Source: Rhodobacteraceae bacterium D3-12 (GTDB lineage Bacteria; Pseudomonadota; Alphaproteobacteria; Rhodobacterales; Rhodobacteraceae). From it: DNA of 64,000 nucleotides. Below the pieces are notes generated by a model. It saw nothing but the letters and a program-made list of their open reading frames with translations, was not told where the DNA came from and searched no databases. Where the stretch lies: positions 62,001 to 126,000 of the forward strand of contig CP104793.1 in NCBI GenBank assembly GCA_025916135.1, in the 5' to 3' direction. Shown here in pieces: positions 7,961 through 16,768 of the stretch. Each line of letters begins with the position of its first letter. Position 1 is the first letter of the stretch. The position numbers were made by a program, and so were the translations under genes.

Positions 7961-9538
7961 TTAGTCGGCGTAGAGATAATCGGTCGCGGCAATTTCGATC
8001 GCTTTGTCATGGCCGACAGCGAGGAAATTTTGCAGGGCGTCGGCGTTCATTTCCGGCGCGTCGAGTTCGCGGATGCGGTAGTGGTTTTCGAAATCGGCAT
8101 CGCGGATCTGGTCGCTTTCAAACGTCATGTCACCGCGAATGGTGGGCAGCAGCCGGTCGAGCGTTTCCTTGGGGGTCTTTTCACCGGCAAGCCCGACGCG
8201 CATGGCGTGGCCGATCAGGTAGTCATCGGAAAAGTTGCAATCGACCTCGAGCAGGCGGGTGACCGAGCGGTCGGCGCAGAAATCATGCAGCAGATCGAGG
8301 TTGGACGGGTCCATGCAGATGATCAGGCGGTCGGTGTCGTAATAGTCAAACAACATCCGCATCAGCGCGCGGCGGTGGCGGTGGCGTTTGCCCATCGTCG
8401 ATTGAATGCCGCCGAGATCGGGCAGTTGGGTCGATTCTTCGTTAAACAGGTATTCGATGCAGGGAATGTTCGTCATCTGGCGGATACGTTCGAGCAGACG
8501 CTTGGCGACGTGCCATTTCTTACACACAACGATCAGCAATTCACGCTCGCGGCCCAGCGAGCTTTCGGTTTCCCAGAAGCGGGTGGCAAAGCGGCGCCCG
8601 ATCCGGCCCCGTCCGGTGAGGAATTTGAACAGCGAGCGCCCCTCGTTGGAGATTTTGAAATCCCAGCCGCGCGTGGCGTAGAGCAGCCCGAGGCGGCGTT
8701 TCAGCTCATGCGCTTCGGGGGAGATTTTGCGCGCGAAGAGAAAATCCTGCGACAGCAAGAGATCGTAGTGGTCGTTATAGAAGGTCACCGGCATGCCGTA
8801 GTCGGTGAACATCAGGAAGGTGAGCGTGCGGCTTTCGATTTCTTTCTCGGGCACAAGGTGGCGCACCAGCGTTTGAAAGAAGGTTTCATCCGGAATCCAC
8901 GTGGTGCGGAAAAAGCGCATCACATCGCGGCGTCGCTTGGTGAAATCGAGCACCCATTCGACCGTGCGCCGCCGGAGGCACCACCATTGCGAGCCGATCA
9001 TGACCTGCAGGTCTTCGGGGATTTTGCGGGTGATGCCGAGCCTTTTTTGCAGCTCGAACATCCCGTAAAAGCGGCGCTTCTGGGTGCGTTCGTTGAACCA
9101 GTGGCGATAGATCAGACGCTCTTCTTTCCAGCCGGTCTTGATCCAGTCGCTTTCGAAATAATCAAAGCTTTCGATATAGTCGACATCGGCGCGGTCGAGG
9201 AATTCATGGGCGTATTCGGCGGATTTGATCGCCATGCAATCGCCCGACAACATGTAGAAATGCGTGGCGCGCGGGAAGGCTTCGACCGCCGCTTCGACGG
9301 CGTTGAGCGTCGCCTGAACAAGGCTCCATTCACCCCAGCCGCATTTGATCCGGTTCTTGGCGAAGGTCACATTGGGATTGCCATCAAGCGCGTCGCGGAT
9401 TTGGGTATAAAGCTCTGGCGGGGCGGAGGCATCGAAATGGATCGACATATAGTCGCCCACCGCTGTCAGACGCTCGGCCTGTTTGATGATCGCTTCCGGG
9501 TCTTTATGGCAGAGCAATATGAACGCAATTTTTGCCAT
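7961..9538 (-). CDS. Core-2/I-branching-type glycosyltransferase
   Basis: A 525-residue protein. The N-terminal 300 residues look like the Core-2/I-branching beta-1,6-N-acetylglucosaminyltransferase family: MAKIAFILLCHKDP start, IHFDASAP, CGWGEWSLVQATLNAV, HFYMLSGDCMAIKS (the family's S-G-x-D-x-P-like block) and QWWCLRRRTVEWVLDF. The C-terminal 200 residues are an additional domain typical of Rhodobacterales homologues (I believe DUF5928, unverified). There is no signal peptide or membrane span, so it is cytoplasmic or peripheral. Substrate is unknown; the divergent sulfotransferase suggests surface-polysaccharide decoration (inference). Confidence 0.82.
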   Translation of the reverse strand: MAKIAFILLCHKDPEAIIKQAERLTAVGDYMSIHFDASAPPELYTQIRDALDGNPNVTFAKNRIKCGWGEWSLVQATLNAVEAAVEAFPRATHFYMLSGDCMAIKSAEYAHEFLDRADVDYIESFDYFESDWIKTGWKEERLIYRHWFNERTQKRRFYGMFELQKRLGITRKIPEDLQVMIGSQWWCLRRRTVEWVLDFTKRRRDVMRFFRTTWIPDETFFQTLVRHLVPEKEIESRTLTFLMFTDYGMPVTFYNDHYDLLLSQDFLFARKISPEAHELKRRLGLLYATRGWDFKISNEGRSLFKFLTGRGRIGRRFATRFWETESSLGRERELLIVVCKKWHVAKRLLERIRQMTNIPCIEYLFNEESTQLPDLGGIQSTMGKRHRHRRALMRMLFDYYDTDRLIICMDPSNLDLLHDFCADRSVTRLLEVDCNFSDDYLIGHAMRVGLAGEKTPKETLDRLLPTIRGDMTFESDQIRDADFENHYRIRELDAPEMNADALQNFLAVGHDKAIEIAATDYLYAD

Positions 9539-9715
9539 CTAAGAAACGTTACACTCCGACACCATAAGATTGTTTCCCTTGATAAGGGTGAATGAGCTCT
9601 GAATAAACCAGCTTTCTGAACAATAGGTCAAATCCGCTCTCTGCTGTGTCGTGCACAAAGACGCGCCGGTCGGCTGTGGGCGTGATCACGTTGGGCGCAT
9701 AGGTCAAATCAGTAT

Positions 9716-9744
9716 TTGTGAAGGATTTTGTCAATTGCTATAAG
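9716..9744 (+). promoter_or_regulatory. candidate sigma-70 promoter for the sulfotransferase gene
   Basis: TTGTGA (9716-9721), a 17-base spacer and TATAAG (9739-9744) lie 42 bases before the start codon, in an AT-richer stretch. The 247-base divergent gap also must hold the glycosyltransferase promoter, which I could not place. Confidence 0.5.
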
Positions 9745-9785
9745 AAGGCAAAGAACAAGAACAAAATCGTTTGGAGGCGGAGTAT

Positions 9786-10604
9786 ATGGGGTTTCCGGGA
9801 ACCTGGATGACGGAGAGCGAGAGCGTCGTCTATCGGGTGGTGCCGAAATGCGCCTGTTCGACGATCGGGCAGATCATGTATTTCTCTGACCACGGCGCAT
9901 TTTATGACGGCGACATTCACGACGCCAAGGGCGGGTTGCATAAATGGGCGCTGGAAGAGAGCCAGCCGCTTATCAATGCCAATGTGAAGACGCATTCGTC
10001 CTATGCGTTTACCTGTGTGCGAAACCCGTACACGCGCATCCTGTCATCGTTTTTCGACAAGATTTGCGGGATTCAGCGTAACGGCAAGCGGTATCGTGGC
10101 AACCTTGTGCCGCTGTTGATCCAGAAATACGGGATCGAAGTGGGCGACCCGGAAGACGGGTTCGAGTTTGACCAGATCAAGAGCTTCCGGCGGTTTTTGC
10201 TGTTCGCGCGCGACACCATTCGGTGGCGGCGACCGATGGACCCCGACATCCACTGGAGCGCGATGTCGGGCCATGTCAGCACGTTCATCATGAATGGCGG
10301 GCGCTATGACAACATCTTTTGGACCGAGTCGTTCAATGACGGCATGGGTAAGGTGTTGAAAGCGATCGAGACGCCGAAGAAGGTCGATTTGAAGAAAATC
10401 CCGCGCTTTAACGAAAGCGAAGGCCATGGGCCGAAGCGGGCGCATCCGGTTGAGGATTACTTTGACGATCTGTCGATGCACATGGTCTATGAGATCTACA
10501 AGCGCGATTTCGATCTGTTCAAATATGATTTCGAGGACCCGTCGAACAAGATGCCGATTGGCGAGATCGACCTGGATGAGATTCACGCCAAGCTGGGCGA
10601 GTGA
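9786..10604 (+). CDS. sulfotransferase family 2-like protein
   Basis: A 272-residue probable PAPS-dependent sulfotransferase. The 5'-phosphosulfate loop is VVPKCACSTIGQIM (about residues 17-30), and the 3'-phosphate-binding block is FTCVRNPYTRILSSF (about 77-92), both typical of carbohydrate sulfotransferases of the sulfotransfer_2 type. No signal peptide or membrane span is visible. The ATG at 9786 follows GGAGGCGGAG at good spacing; the TTG at 9771 overlaps that ribosome-binding site and is rejected. It is divergent from the glycosyltransferase, and the two may act on the same surface glycan (inference). Confidence 0.87.
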   Translation: MGFPGTWMTESESVVYRVVPKCACSTIGQIMYFSDHGAFYDGDIHDAKGGLHKWALEESQPLINANVKTHSSYAFTCVRNPYTRILSSFFDKICGIQRNGKRYRGNLVPLLIQKYGIEVGDPEDGFEFDQIKSFRRFLLFARDTIRWRRPMDPDIHWSAMSGHVSTFIMNGGRYDNIFWTESFNDGMGKVLKAIETPKKVDLKKIPRFNESEGHGPKRAHPVEDYFDDLSMHMVYEIYKRDFDLFKYDFEDPSNKMPIGEIDLDEIHAKLGE

Positions 10605-10648
10605 AACAGCATCGCTTGATGGGTTAGCCATTGGGTTAGCAATGAAAA

Positions 10649-10672
10649 ACGGGCCGGTGTTTGCCGGCCCGT
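10649..10672. terminator. bidirectional intrinsic terminator
   Basis: ACGGGCCGG/CCGGCCCGT with a 6-base loop, flanked by AAAAA on the left and TTTTGCGTTTTTGCG on the right. It sits between the convergent sulfotransferase and DUF4339 genes and could serve both. Confidence 0.88.
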
Positions 10673-10705
10673 TTTGCGTTTTTGCGTTTTGCGGTCAGAT
10701 CAGCG

Positions 10706-11516
10706 TTAGCGCGTCTTGGTATAGGTGTTGCCGAATTCGTCGCGCATGGTGGTGGCGTTGACGATCGTAAAGACATCGCTTTCCGAATTCTGCATCGTTT
10801 GGGTTTGTCCGGTGGTGACCGATTTGATCGTCGCCTTGTCGTTTGACGTGATCTTGATCTTGTCCTTGCCCTGAAGCTCGGCCTGCCATGTGCCGGTCGA
10901 GGTGATGCTAAAGGAATTGGGGCTGGCCGCCGCCGCCCATGGTGTTCATCTGGACCTGCGCCGCCGAGGTGCCGTCGGATTTATAGGTGATGCTTCCGTT
11001 GAACTGGGCCTGTTGCGCGCCGTTGATCATCATGCCGTTCTGCACCGTCCATGTGCCGGTGAGATAGGCTTTGCCCTTGGCGATGTTATCGGGCGGGAGC
11101 ACGGGGTTGGGTTCGGGTTTGACCGCGGTTTTCAGGATCGCCTGCATGTCGGCCACGCCGGATGCGGGGGCCCAATCGGCCATGCCATCGGTCCAGACGA
11201 GGGTCTGTCCGGTGAGGCTGCCTTTGCCGGCGAGGTCCATCAGCGCGGCGGCGTCAAACGGCCCCGAAGGCTGACCGCCGAGGGCGACGAAGTAATTCAG
11301 CCGGGGCAGGGGCGGGGGCATGGTGCCGCTTTTGAGGGGCGGCGGGGTTGCGCCGCCGGTTCCGCCCGCTGTTCCGCCGAGAATGTCGGAGCCGGTGGCC
11401 GCACCGGAGGGCGCGGGCAGGGTGCCGGATTGCGCCATGGCGAGCGAGGCGAGCGCGAGGAATGTCAGGGTGAGCGCCGCAAAGACCAGCCGTGCGGTTG
11501 CTTTGGTAAGGGGCAT
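10706..11516 (-). CDS. exported DUF4339 (GYF_2) domain protein, frameshifted near the C-terminus
   Basis: Starts at 11516 with a signal peptide (about residues 1-28, ending SLAMA), then a Gly/Pro/Thr-rich linker, then a GYF_2/DUF4339 domain (about 72-125: YFVALGGQPSGPFDAAALMDLAGKGSLTG...WTDGMADWAPA). A beta-rich C-terminal domain (YLTGTWTVQNGMM...SITYKSDGTS) follows. The first frame dies shortly after MNTMGGGG. In the other frame, from about 10926 down to a stop at 10706-10708, sequence continues with SPNSFSITSTGTWQAELQGK and ends DEFGNTYTKTR, repeating the T-G-T-W strand pattern, so it is the true C-terminus. One base too many in GGCC (10925-10928) would explain the break. Function unknown, probably periplasmic. 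Confidence 0.78.
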
Positions 11517-11610
11517 TTGAAATCTCCCGAATTTGAAAATGGGTCGTGATTATGCCCGCGAGGGTAGGGCAAGGACGCAAATCGGCAAAGGGAAATGTCC
11601 GGTTTTGGGG

Positions 11611-12555
11611 TCAGGGCAGGGGTTTTGTGAAGGTGAGCGAGGTGGGCCTGTCATAGCCGGGATGCGCGGTTGCGCCGGTTTGGGCAAAGCCGAGGGCGCG
11701 GAAGGTGGCGTGATTCGCCGTCAGTTCGACCCGCGTTTGCAGGCTGAGCGACGGCAGGTTCAGCGCCCGGGCGCGGACCTCGGCCAGAGCAATGAGGCGC
11801 CGGGCAAGGCCGGAGCGTTGCCGGGCCGGATCGGTGGCGAGCTTGCCGATATAAAGCGTATCGGCTTTGGGCGTGAGCGTGACGCAGGCGATGGGTTGGT
11901 CGGAGGGGGCGATCACCCAGAGTTCGCTTTCCACGGCAGGTTGCGCGAGGCTGGCGAGGGTCATCCGGGCAAGCGAGCTTGGTGGGTCGATGACGCCGTC
12001 CATCGGCGCAAAGGCGCGGTGCATCAGGGCGAGCACATCCGGCAGCATAGTCCGGTCGGTCGGGTCGTTGGCAGAGAGGCGGCGCGGCAGCGGTTTGATA
12101 AAGCGCGCAACATCGCCGGAGGTTGGGTCGGAGGTTGGCAGGGCGGTGAAGCCGAGGCGCATGAACAACGCATGCAGATCGGTGAGCCGTTGGCCGGTGT
12201 CGAGGGTGAGGGCCGGGACGTTGTGGGCGATGGCATGGTGTTCAGCGGCGTTGAACAGCCTGCGGGTGAGGCCGCGTCCGCGGTGGGTAGGAGCAACGGC
12301 CAGCCAGCCGAGGTAGAGCGCGCCGGGGACATCACGCGAGGGTCGGGTGAACAGGCAGGCGACGGGGCGGTCAGCCTCGCTCAGCACGAAAGCGGTGCCG
12401 GTTGTGGCCGCGCGGCGCAGCGCGTCGGCTGTGAGGGTTGTGGCGCGTGGCGGCTGGCCGAGCAGCGGGGTCATATAGGCAAAGCTGTCGCGGATCATCG
12501 CGGCGAGGTCCGGCCAGTGGGGATAGTGCGCATCGGGGCGCAGGAGCGTGCTCAT
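11611..12555 (-). CDS. protein with two GNAT acetyltransferase domains
   Basis: A 314-residue protein with two tandem GNAT folds. The first (about residues 1-150) has LYLGWLAVAPTHRGRGLTRRLF, and the second (about 165-314) has LYIGKLATDPARQRSGLARRLI. Both are the acetyl-CoA-binding R/Q-x-x-G-x-G/A motif A; the second has RQRSGLA, one glycine short of the consensus. Substrate is unknown. I chose ATG 12555 because the domain begins there; a longer frame exists, but its extra N-terminus is translated from a tandem repeat. It follows cobN on the same strand at 379 bases. Confidence 0.8.
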   Translation of the reverse strand: MSTLLRPDAHYPHWPDLAAMIRDSFAYMTPLLGQPPRATTLTADALRRAATTGTAFVLSEADRPVACLFTRPSRDVPGALYLGWLAVAPTHRGRGLTRRLFNAAEHHAIAHNVPALTLDTGQRLTDLHALFMRLGFTALPTSDPTSGDVARFIKPLPRRLSANDPTDRTMLPDVLALMHRAFAPMDGVIDPPSSLARMTLASLAQPAVESELWVIAPSDQPIACVTLTPKADTLYIGKLATDPARQRSGLARRLIALAEVRARALNLPSLSLQTRVELTANHATFRALGFAQTGATAHPGYDRPTSLTFTKPLP

Positions 12556-12680
12556 CCAAGGCTCGCTGCGGGGTGTTCCCGCCGGATTTGCGCGCGTGTG
12601 GAGGTGGGGCGCATTTGGATTTGGCAGTTGGGTGATGGGGGCGAGCGGGTCATGAGGGTTTTGGCCAAGAAAGAGCGGTT

Positions 12681-12733
12681 GGGGTGATTGGGGTGATTGG
12701 GGTGATTGGGGTGATTGGGGTGATTGGGGTGAT
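12681..12733. repeat. 9-bp tandem repeat (GGGGTGATT)n
   Basis: Five exact GGGGTGATT units and a sixth ending in G, in the gap between the double-GNAT gene and cobN. Being a multiple of three it keeps a frame open on the minus strand (a Pro-Gln-Ser repeat), which I do not think is translated. Confidence 0.85.
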
Positions 12734-12860
12734 GATATCGCCTTGCGGTGTGACTTCAAGCTGTGGGAGCAGTGGCGGGCGGGCATATGATGGGCGTGTG
12801 GCTGGGCCGGTCCAAGGGGTGAGCCGTTTGGAGCAGGGAGTGACGCTTTGTCGTGGCTGT

Positions 12861-12911
12861 GGCCGAGCGTAAGCGAGGCCACCGGGCGACGCCGTCAGGC
12901 GGCGCAAAACC
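12861..12911 (+). repeat. two-hairpin element with tandem G.A mismatches, copy 1
   Basis: Hairpin 1 is GGCC-GA-GC-GTAA-GC-GA-GGCC (12861-12880): a stem broken by a tandem GA/AG pair and capped by a GNRA-type GTAA loop. Hairpin 2 is GCGACGCC-GTCA-GGCGGCGC (12886-12905), with one A.G mismatch, followed by AAAACC. A second copy with compensatory changes is at 37498-37548. It lies just downstream of cobN; its transcribed strand is not known. Confidence 0.75.
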
Positions 12912-12934
12912 TGCCGTTTCACGCAGCCGACGCT

Positions 12935-15900
12935 TTAGGAGAGCAAGGCCGAAATCCGGGCGCGGGCCGAGTTGGAGCGGGGTTGCCAGAGGCCCCGGTC
13001 AATCGCCTCTTGCAGGCGTTCAGCGATGTCTCGTAGGGCCGGGGCGTTATGGTCGGCGATGAACTGGCGGGTGTCGTCGTCTTCAAGGAATGCCGCTTCG
13101 ACCATGTCGAAGTGGTGGTTTTTGACCGCGCCTGTGGTGGCGGCAAAGGCGAAGAGATAGTCGACCGAGGCGGCGATTTCAAAGGCGCCTTTGTAGCCGT
13201 GGCGTTTGATACCTTCGATCCATTTCGGGTTGACCACGCGGGAGCGCACGACGCGGGCGATTTCATCATCCAGCGTGCGGATGAGCGGGCGTTCCGGGCG
13301 GGAATGGTCGTTATGATAGAGCGGCACGGAAGCGCCTTTTAGGGTAGAGACGGCCGCCGCTGCGCCGCCTTCGAATTGGTAGTAATCGTCGCTGTCGAGG
13401 ATGTCGTGTTCGCGATTGTCCTGATTTTGCACGATGGCGTCGGTGTTGCGCAGGCGCGATTCGAAACCGGGGCGGTCGCGTTTGCCGTCGAGGTTTGCGC
13501 CGTAAGCGTAGGAGCCCCATTCGAGATAGGCCTCGGCCAGATCGGCCTTGTCGGACCAGAGGCGTTCGTCGATCATCGCTTGCAGCCCTGCGCCGTAAGC
13601 GCCGGGTTTGGAGCCGAAGATGCGCGGGCCGGGAGCGGCGTTGGCGGCGGGGTTGACCTCGGCTGGTTCATCCAAGGCCTGCACGGCGCGGGCGGCGCTG
13701 TCGAACAGGGAGATCAGTTGCGGGAAGGCATCGCGGAAAAAGCCGGAAATGCGCAAGGTTACATCGACGCGGGGGCGGCCCAACAGGGAGTGTGGGATGA
13801 TCTCGAACCCGGTGACGCGGCGGTTGGCGCTGTCCCATTTCGGTTTGACGCCCATGAGGGCGAGCGCTTGGGCGATGTCATCGCCGCCGGTGCGCATATT
13901 GGCGGTGCCCCACGCGGTGAGCAGCATGGCGCGCGGCCAATCGCCATGCGTCTGCAGGTGTTTTTCGATCAGCAAGCCAGCGGATTTCCAGCCCAATGCC
14001 CAAGCGGTGGGCGTGGGCACGGCGCGGCTGTCGACCGAGTAGAAATTGCGCCCGGTTGGCAATGTGTCGAGCCGCCCGCGGGTGGGCGCGCCGGATGGCG
14101 CCGGGGCGACGAATTGCCCTGCAAGGGCGGTGAGGAGGCCCGTGCCTTCTGCCGGGCCGCAAGAGCGCAGGGTGGGGCGGATGTGGTTTGCGATGGTGTG
14201 CAAAACGGCGAGGGAGGCGGGGCCGGGGGGCGACGCTCGTCCCGGAGCGGGGTCCGGGACATCGCCCCGCCCGCCGTCCCGTAGTGTGTCATTCAGGAGT
14301 GCGATTGCGAGGGTTTCGAGCCGCTCAATCGTGTCGCCGGTTGAGCGCCACGCATCGGGCAGGTTTTCGAGAGCGGCGGGGCGCGGGCCTGTCCATGGCG
14401 CGGACATCTCAGCATCGAGCGGGTCGAAATCGAGCCCGAGGTCAGCCGCCAGCGCACGGATCAAAGACGCATCCGCACCGGTGCCATCGCCGCGCGGCAC
14501 GCGCGTGAGGGCGATGAGCAGGTCGCGTTCCTGTTCGCCCGTTGGCGATTGGCCGAAGATGTGCAGACCGTCGCGGATTTGCGCCTCTTTCAATTCACAG
14601 AGGTAGGCGTCGAGTTTGGCGAGGTCTGTGTCCTCATCCGTGCCGGTCATGCCGACGTCTTGGTCAATGCCGGTGGTTGCGGTCAGGGTCAGGATCTCGC
14701 GGCGCAGGTGGTCGATACGGCGGGGATCGACGCCTGCGGCCTCGTAATACTCATCAACCAGCGCTTCGAGGTCGCGCAGCGGTCCGTAGGTTTCGGCGCG
14801 GGTGAGGGGCGGTGTCAGGTGGTCGATGATGACCGCTTGGGCGCGGCGTTTGGCCTGCGTGCCTTCGCCGGGGTCATTGACGATGAACGGGTAGATATGC
14901 GGCGTCGGGCCGAGGGTGGCTTCGGGCCAGCACTCTTGCGACAGGGCGAGAGCCTTGCCCGGGAGCCATTCGAGGTTGCCGTGTTTGCCCATATGCACGA
15001 TCGCATTGGCGCGGAACTGATGCCGCAGCCAGAAGTAGAACGCGAGGTAGTTATGCGGCGGCACGAGGTCGGGCGAATGGTAGGTGTCGGTCGGGTCGAT
15101 GTTGTAGCCGCGCGCCGGTTGGATGCCGACCACCACATTGCCGTATTGCAGAACCGAGAGGGAGAAGTGCCCGCAATCGACCGAGCCTTCGGTGTAAAAC
15201 GGGTCTTGTTCCGGTTTGCCCCAGCGGGTTTCGATGGCTTCGCGCAGGGGCCAAGGCAGTTGGGCGTAGTCGATTTGATAGTCGGCCATCGACATTTGCA
15301 CGCCGCCAGAGCGCGTGGCGCGGTCGGTGAGCCAATTGGTTGGCCCGGCGAGGATCGCTTGCATCAGGGCGTTGCTGTCGGCGGGCGCGTTCAGGACACG
15401 GTAGCCATTGTCGGCCAGCAGATTGAGCGCGTGGATCGTGGCGGCGGGCGTGTCGAGGCCGACGCCATTGGCCAGCCGCCCGTCCTTGTTGGGATAGTTG
15501 GCCAGCACCAGAGCGACGCGGCGATCGCCGTTGGCCGTGCTGCGCAGGGCGGCCCAATTGGCGGTGAGTTGGGCGACGAAATCAATCCGGTCACCTTGGG
15601 CGCGGTAGGTGGCGATGGGGCATTGGGTGGCCTCGTCAAAAAAGGCTTCGCCCTTGAAGCTGATGGCACGGGTCAGGACGCGGCCATCGACTTCGGGCAG
15701 GGCGACATTCATTGCGATGTCACGGGCCGAGAGGCCGGTGAGCCCGTCGCGCCATGCCTCTTCTGTGGTGCCGGCGAACACGGTTTGGAAGATCGGTGCG
15801 CCATTGGCCGAGGGCATCGCCAGAGGGTTGTTGGTTGTGGCGTCATCGGCATGGGGCGAGCCGGTGGCGAAGGCGGTGGCGTTGAGGATCACCGCCGGTT

Positions 15901-16669
15901 GCGTCTGGGTAAAGAGGTGGTCGAGGGTGGCAACCGAGACCGGGTCTTTGAGCGATGCAACGAAGATCGGCAGCGGGTTGAGACCGGCACGCAGGAGCGC
16001 ACGGGTGAGGCGGTTGACCGGGTTGAGGCCCGCCCCTTGCACCAGAGCGCGGTAGAAGATGACCGGCACCACGGGGGCGTCTGCAACCCAGTTTTCCCGA
16101 GCGGCGGAGAGGTCGGCAACGCCAGCGCCGGGCCAATAGACGCCGGCGCGCAAGAGCGGTGAGGCGGGGCCGGGTTTTTCGCCGTTCGAGAGCATGGCCG
16201 CGGCATAGGCGAGGAAGCGGGTGGCATTCTGCGGGCCGCCTTCGACGAGGTAGGCCCAGAGCGCGTCATAGTCCGCGTTCGAGATGGTGGAGAGGCCGCG
16301 CAGTTCGTCATCGGGTTTGTCATCGCCGGGCAGCAGCACCAGCGGGACACCGGCCTCGTGACAGCGGGCGGCGTATTGTTCGACGCCGTAGCGCCAATAG
16401 CCCATGCCACCGAGCACCCGCGCCACGACCATGCGAGATTTGGTGGCGGTGTTGTCGAGGTGGAGATCGACCGACATCGGGTGTTGCAGGTGGGTGAGAT
16501 TGGCGAGGCGCAGGGAAGGCGGCGCGGTCATTTCGGAGCGGGCTTCGGAGAGGGCGGCGAGTTCGGTATCGGCCGCCGAGATGAAGATCAGGTCAGCCGG
16601 GGTTTGGCCGAGGTCTACCGGTTCTTTGCCATCGTCGATCTGTCCGGGGGTGGCGGCGAGGAGGTGCAT
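12935..16669 (-). CDS. cobN: cobaltochelatase subunit CobN
   Basis: The large (1244 residues, normal length) subunit of the ATP-dependent aerobic cobaltochelatase, which with CobS and CobT inserts Co(II) into hydrogenobyrinic acid a,c-diamide. It resembles the magnesium chelatase H subunit. Visible family blocks include GMGYWRYGVEQY near residue 100, HMGKHGNLEWLPGKALALS around 580, and AWGTANMRTGGDDIAQALALMGVKPKWD around 930, plus the C-terminal EAAFLEDDDTRQFI region. CobS and CobT are not in this window. It is the last gene of the riboswitch-led hupE-cobW-GNAT-cobN unit. Confidence 0.96.
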   Translation of the reverse strand: MHLLAATPGQIDDGKEPVDLGQTPADLIFISAADTELAALSEARSEMTAPPSLRLANLTHLQHPMSVDLHLDNTATKSRMVVARVLGGMGYWRYGVEQYAARCHEAGVPLVLLPGDDKPDDELRGLSTISNADYDALWAYLVEGGPQNATRFLAYAAAMLSNGEKPGPASPLLRAGVYWPGAGVADLSAARENWVADAPVVPVIFYRALVQGAGLNPVNRLTRALLRAGLNPLPIFVASLKDPVSVATLDHLFTQTQPAVILNATAFATGSPHADDATTNNPLAMPSANGAPIFQTVFAGTTEEAWRDGLTGLSARDIAMNVALPEVDGRVLTRAISFKGEAFFDEATQCPIATYRAQGDRIDFVAQLTANWAALRSTANGDRRVALVLANYPNKDGRLANGVGLDTPAATIHALNLLADNGYRVLNAPADSNALMQAILAGPTNWLTDRATRSGGVQMSMADYQIDYAQLPWPLREAIETRWGKPEQDPFYTEGSVDCGHFSLSVLQYGNVVVGIQPARGYNIDPTDTYHSPDLVPPHNYLAFYFWLRHQFRANAIVHMGKHGNLEWLPGKALALSQECWPEATLGPTPHIYPFIVNDPGEGTQAKRRAQAVIIDHLTPPLTRAETYGPLRDLEALVDEYYEAAGVDPRRIDHLRREILTLTATTGIDQDVGMTGTDEDTDLAKLDAYLCELKEAQIRDGLHIFGQSPTGEQERDLLIALTRVPRGDGTGADASLIRALAADLGLDFDPLDAEMSAPWTGPRPAALENLPDAWRSTGDTIERLETLAIALLNDTLRDGGRGDVPDPAPGRASPPGPASLAVLHTIANHIRPTLRSCGPAEGTGLLTALAGQFVAPAPSGAPTRGRLDTLPTGRNFYSVDSRAVPTPTAWALGWKSAGLLIEKHLQTHGDWPRAMLLTAWGTANMRTGGDDIAQALALMGVKPKWDSANRRVTGFEIIPHSLLGRPRVDVTLRISGFFRDAFPQLISLFDSAARAVQALDEPAEVNPAANAAPGPRIFGSKPGAYGAGLQAMIDERLWSDKADLAEAYLEWGSYAYGANLDGKRDRPGFESRLRNTDAIVQNQDNREHDILDSDDYYQFEGGAAAAVSTLKGASVPLYHNDHSRPERPLIRTLDDEIARVVRSRVVNPKWIEGIKRHGYKGAFEIAASVDYLFAFAATTGAVKNHHFDMVEAAFLEDDDTRQFIADHNAPALRDIAERLQEAIDRGLWQPRSNSARARISALLS

Positions 16670-16701
16670 GTTTGGCGGGCCTTGGCGTTGGGGGAGAGGT
16701 G

Positions 16702-16739
16702 GGGAGCCTCCGGCGGGAATATTTGTGGTCAGATGAAGC
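16702..16739. repeat. dispersed intergenic repeat, GGGAGCCTCCGGCGGG type
   Basis: GGGAGCCTCCGGCGGGAATATTTGTGGTCAGATGAAGC lies between the GNAT gene and cobN. It matches 28304-28341 at all but two or three positions, and its right end is the complement of the start of 1792-1838. Confidence 0.75.
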
Positions 16740-16768
16740 GTTGGGGGCGTGTGTGGGGCGGGGGCGGT

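Noticed and set aside
9549-9734. 61-codon minus-strand frame between the glycosyltransferase and sulfotransferase
   Set aside because: TTG start without a ribosome-binding site, lying over the divergent promoter region.
12556-12882. N-terminal extension of the double-GNAT protein with a Pro-Gln-Ser repeat
   Set aside because: It is translation of the 9-bp tandem repeat and part of the two-hairpin element; the GNAT domain starts at 12555.
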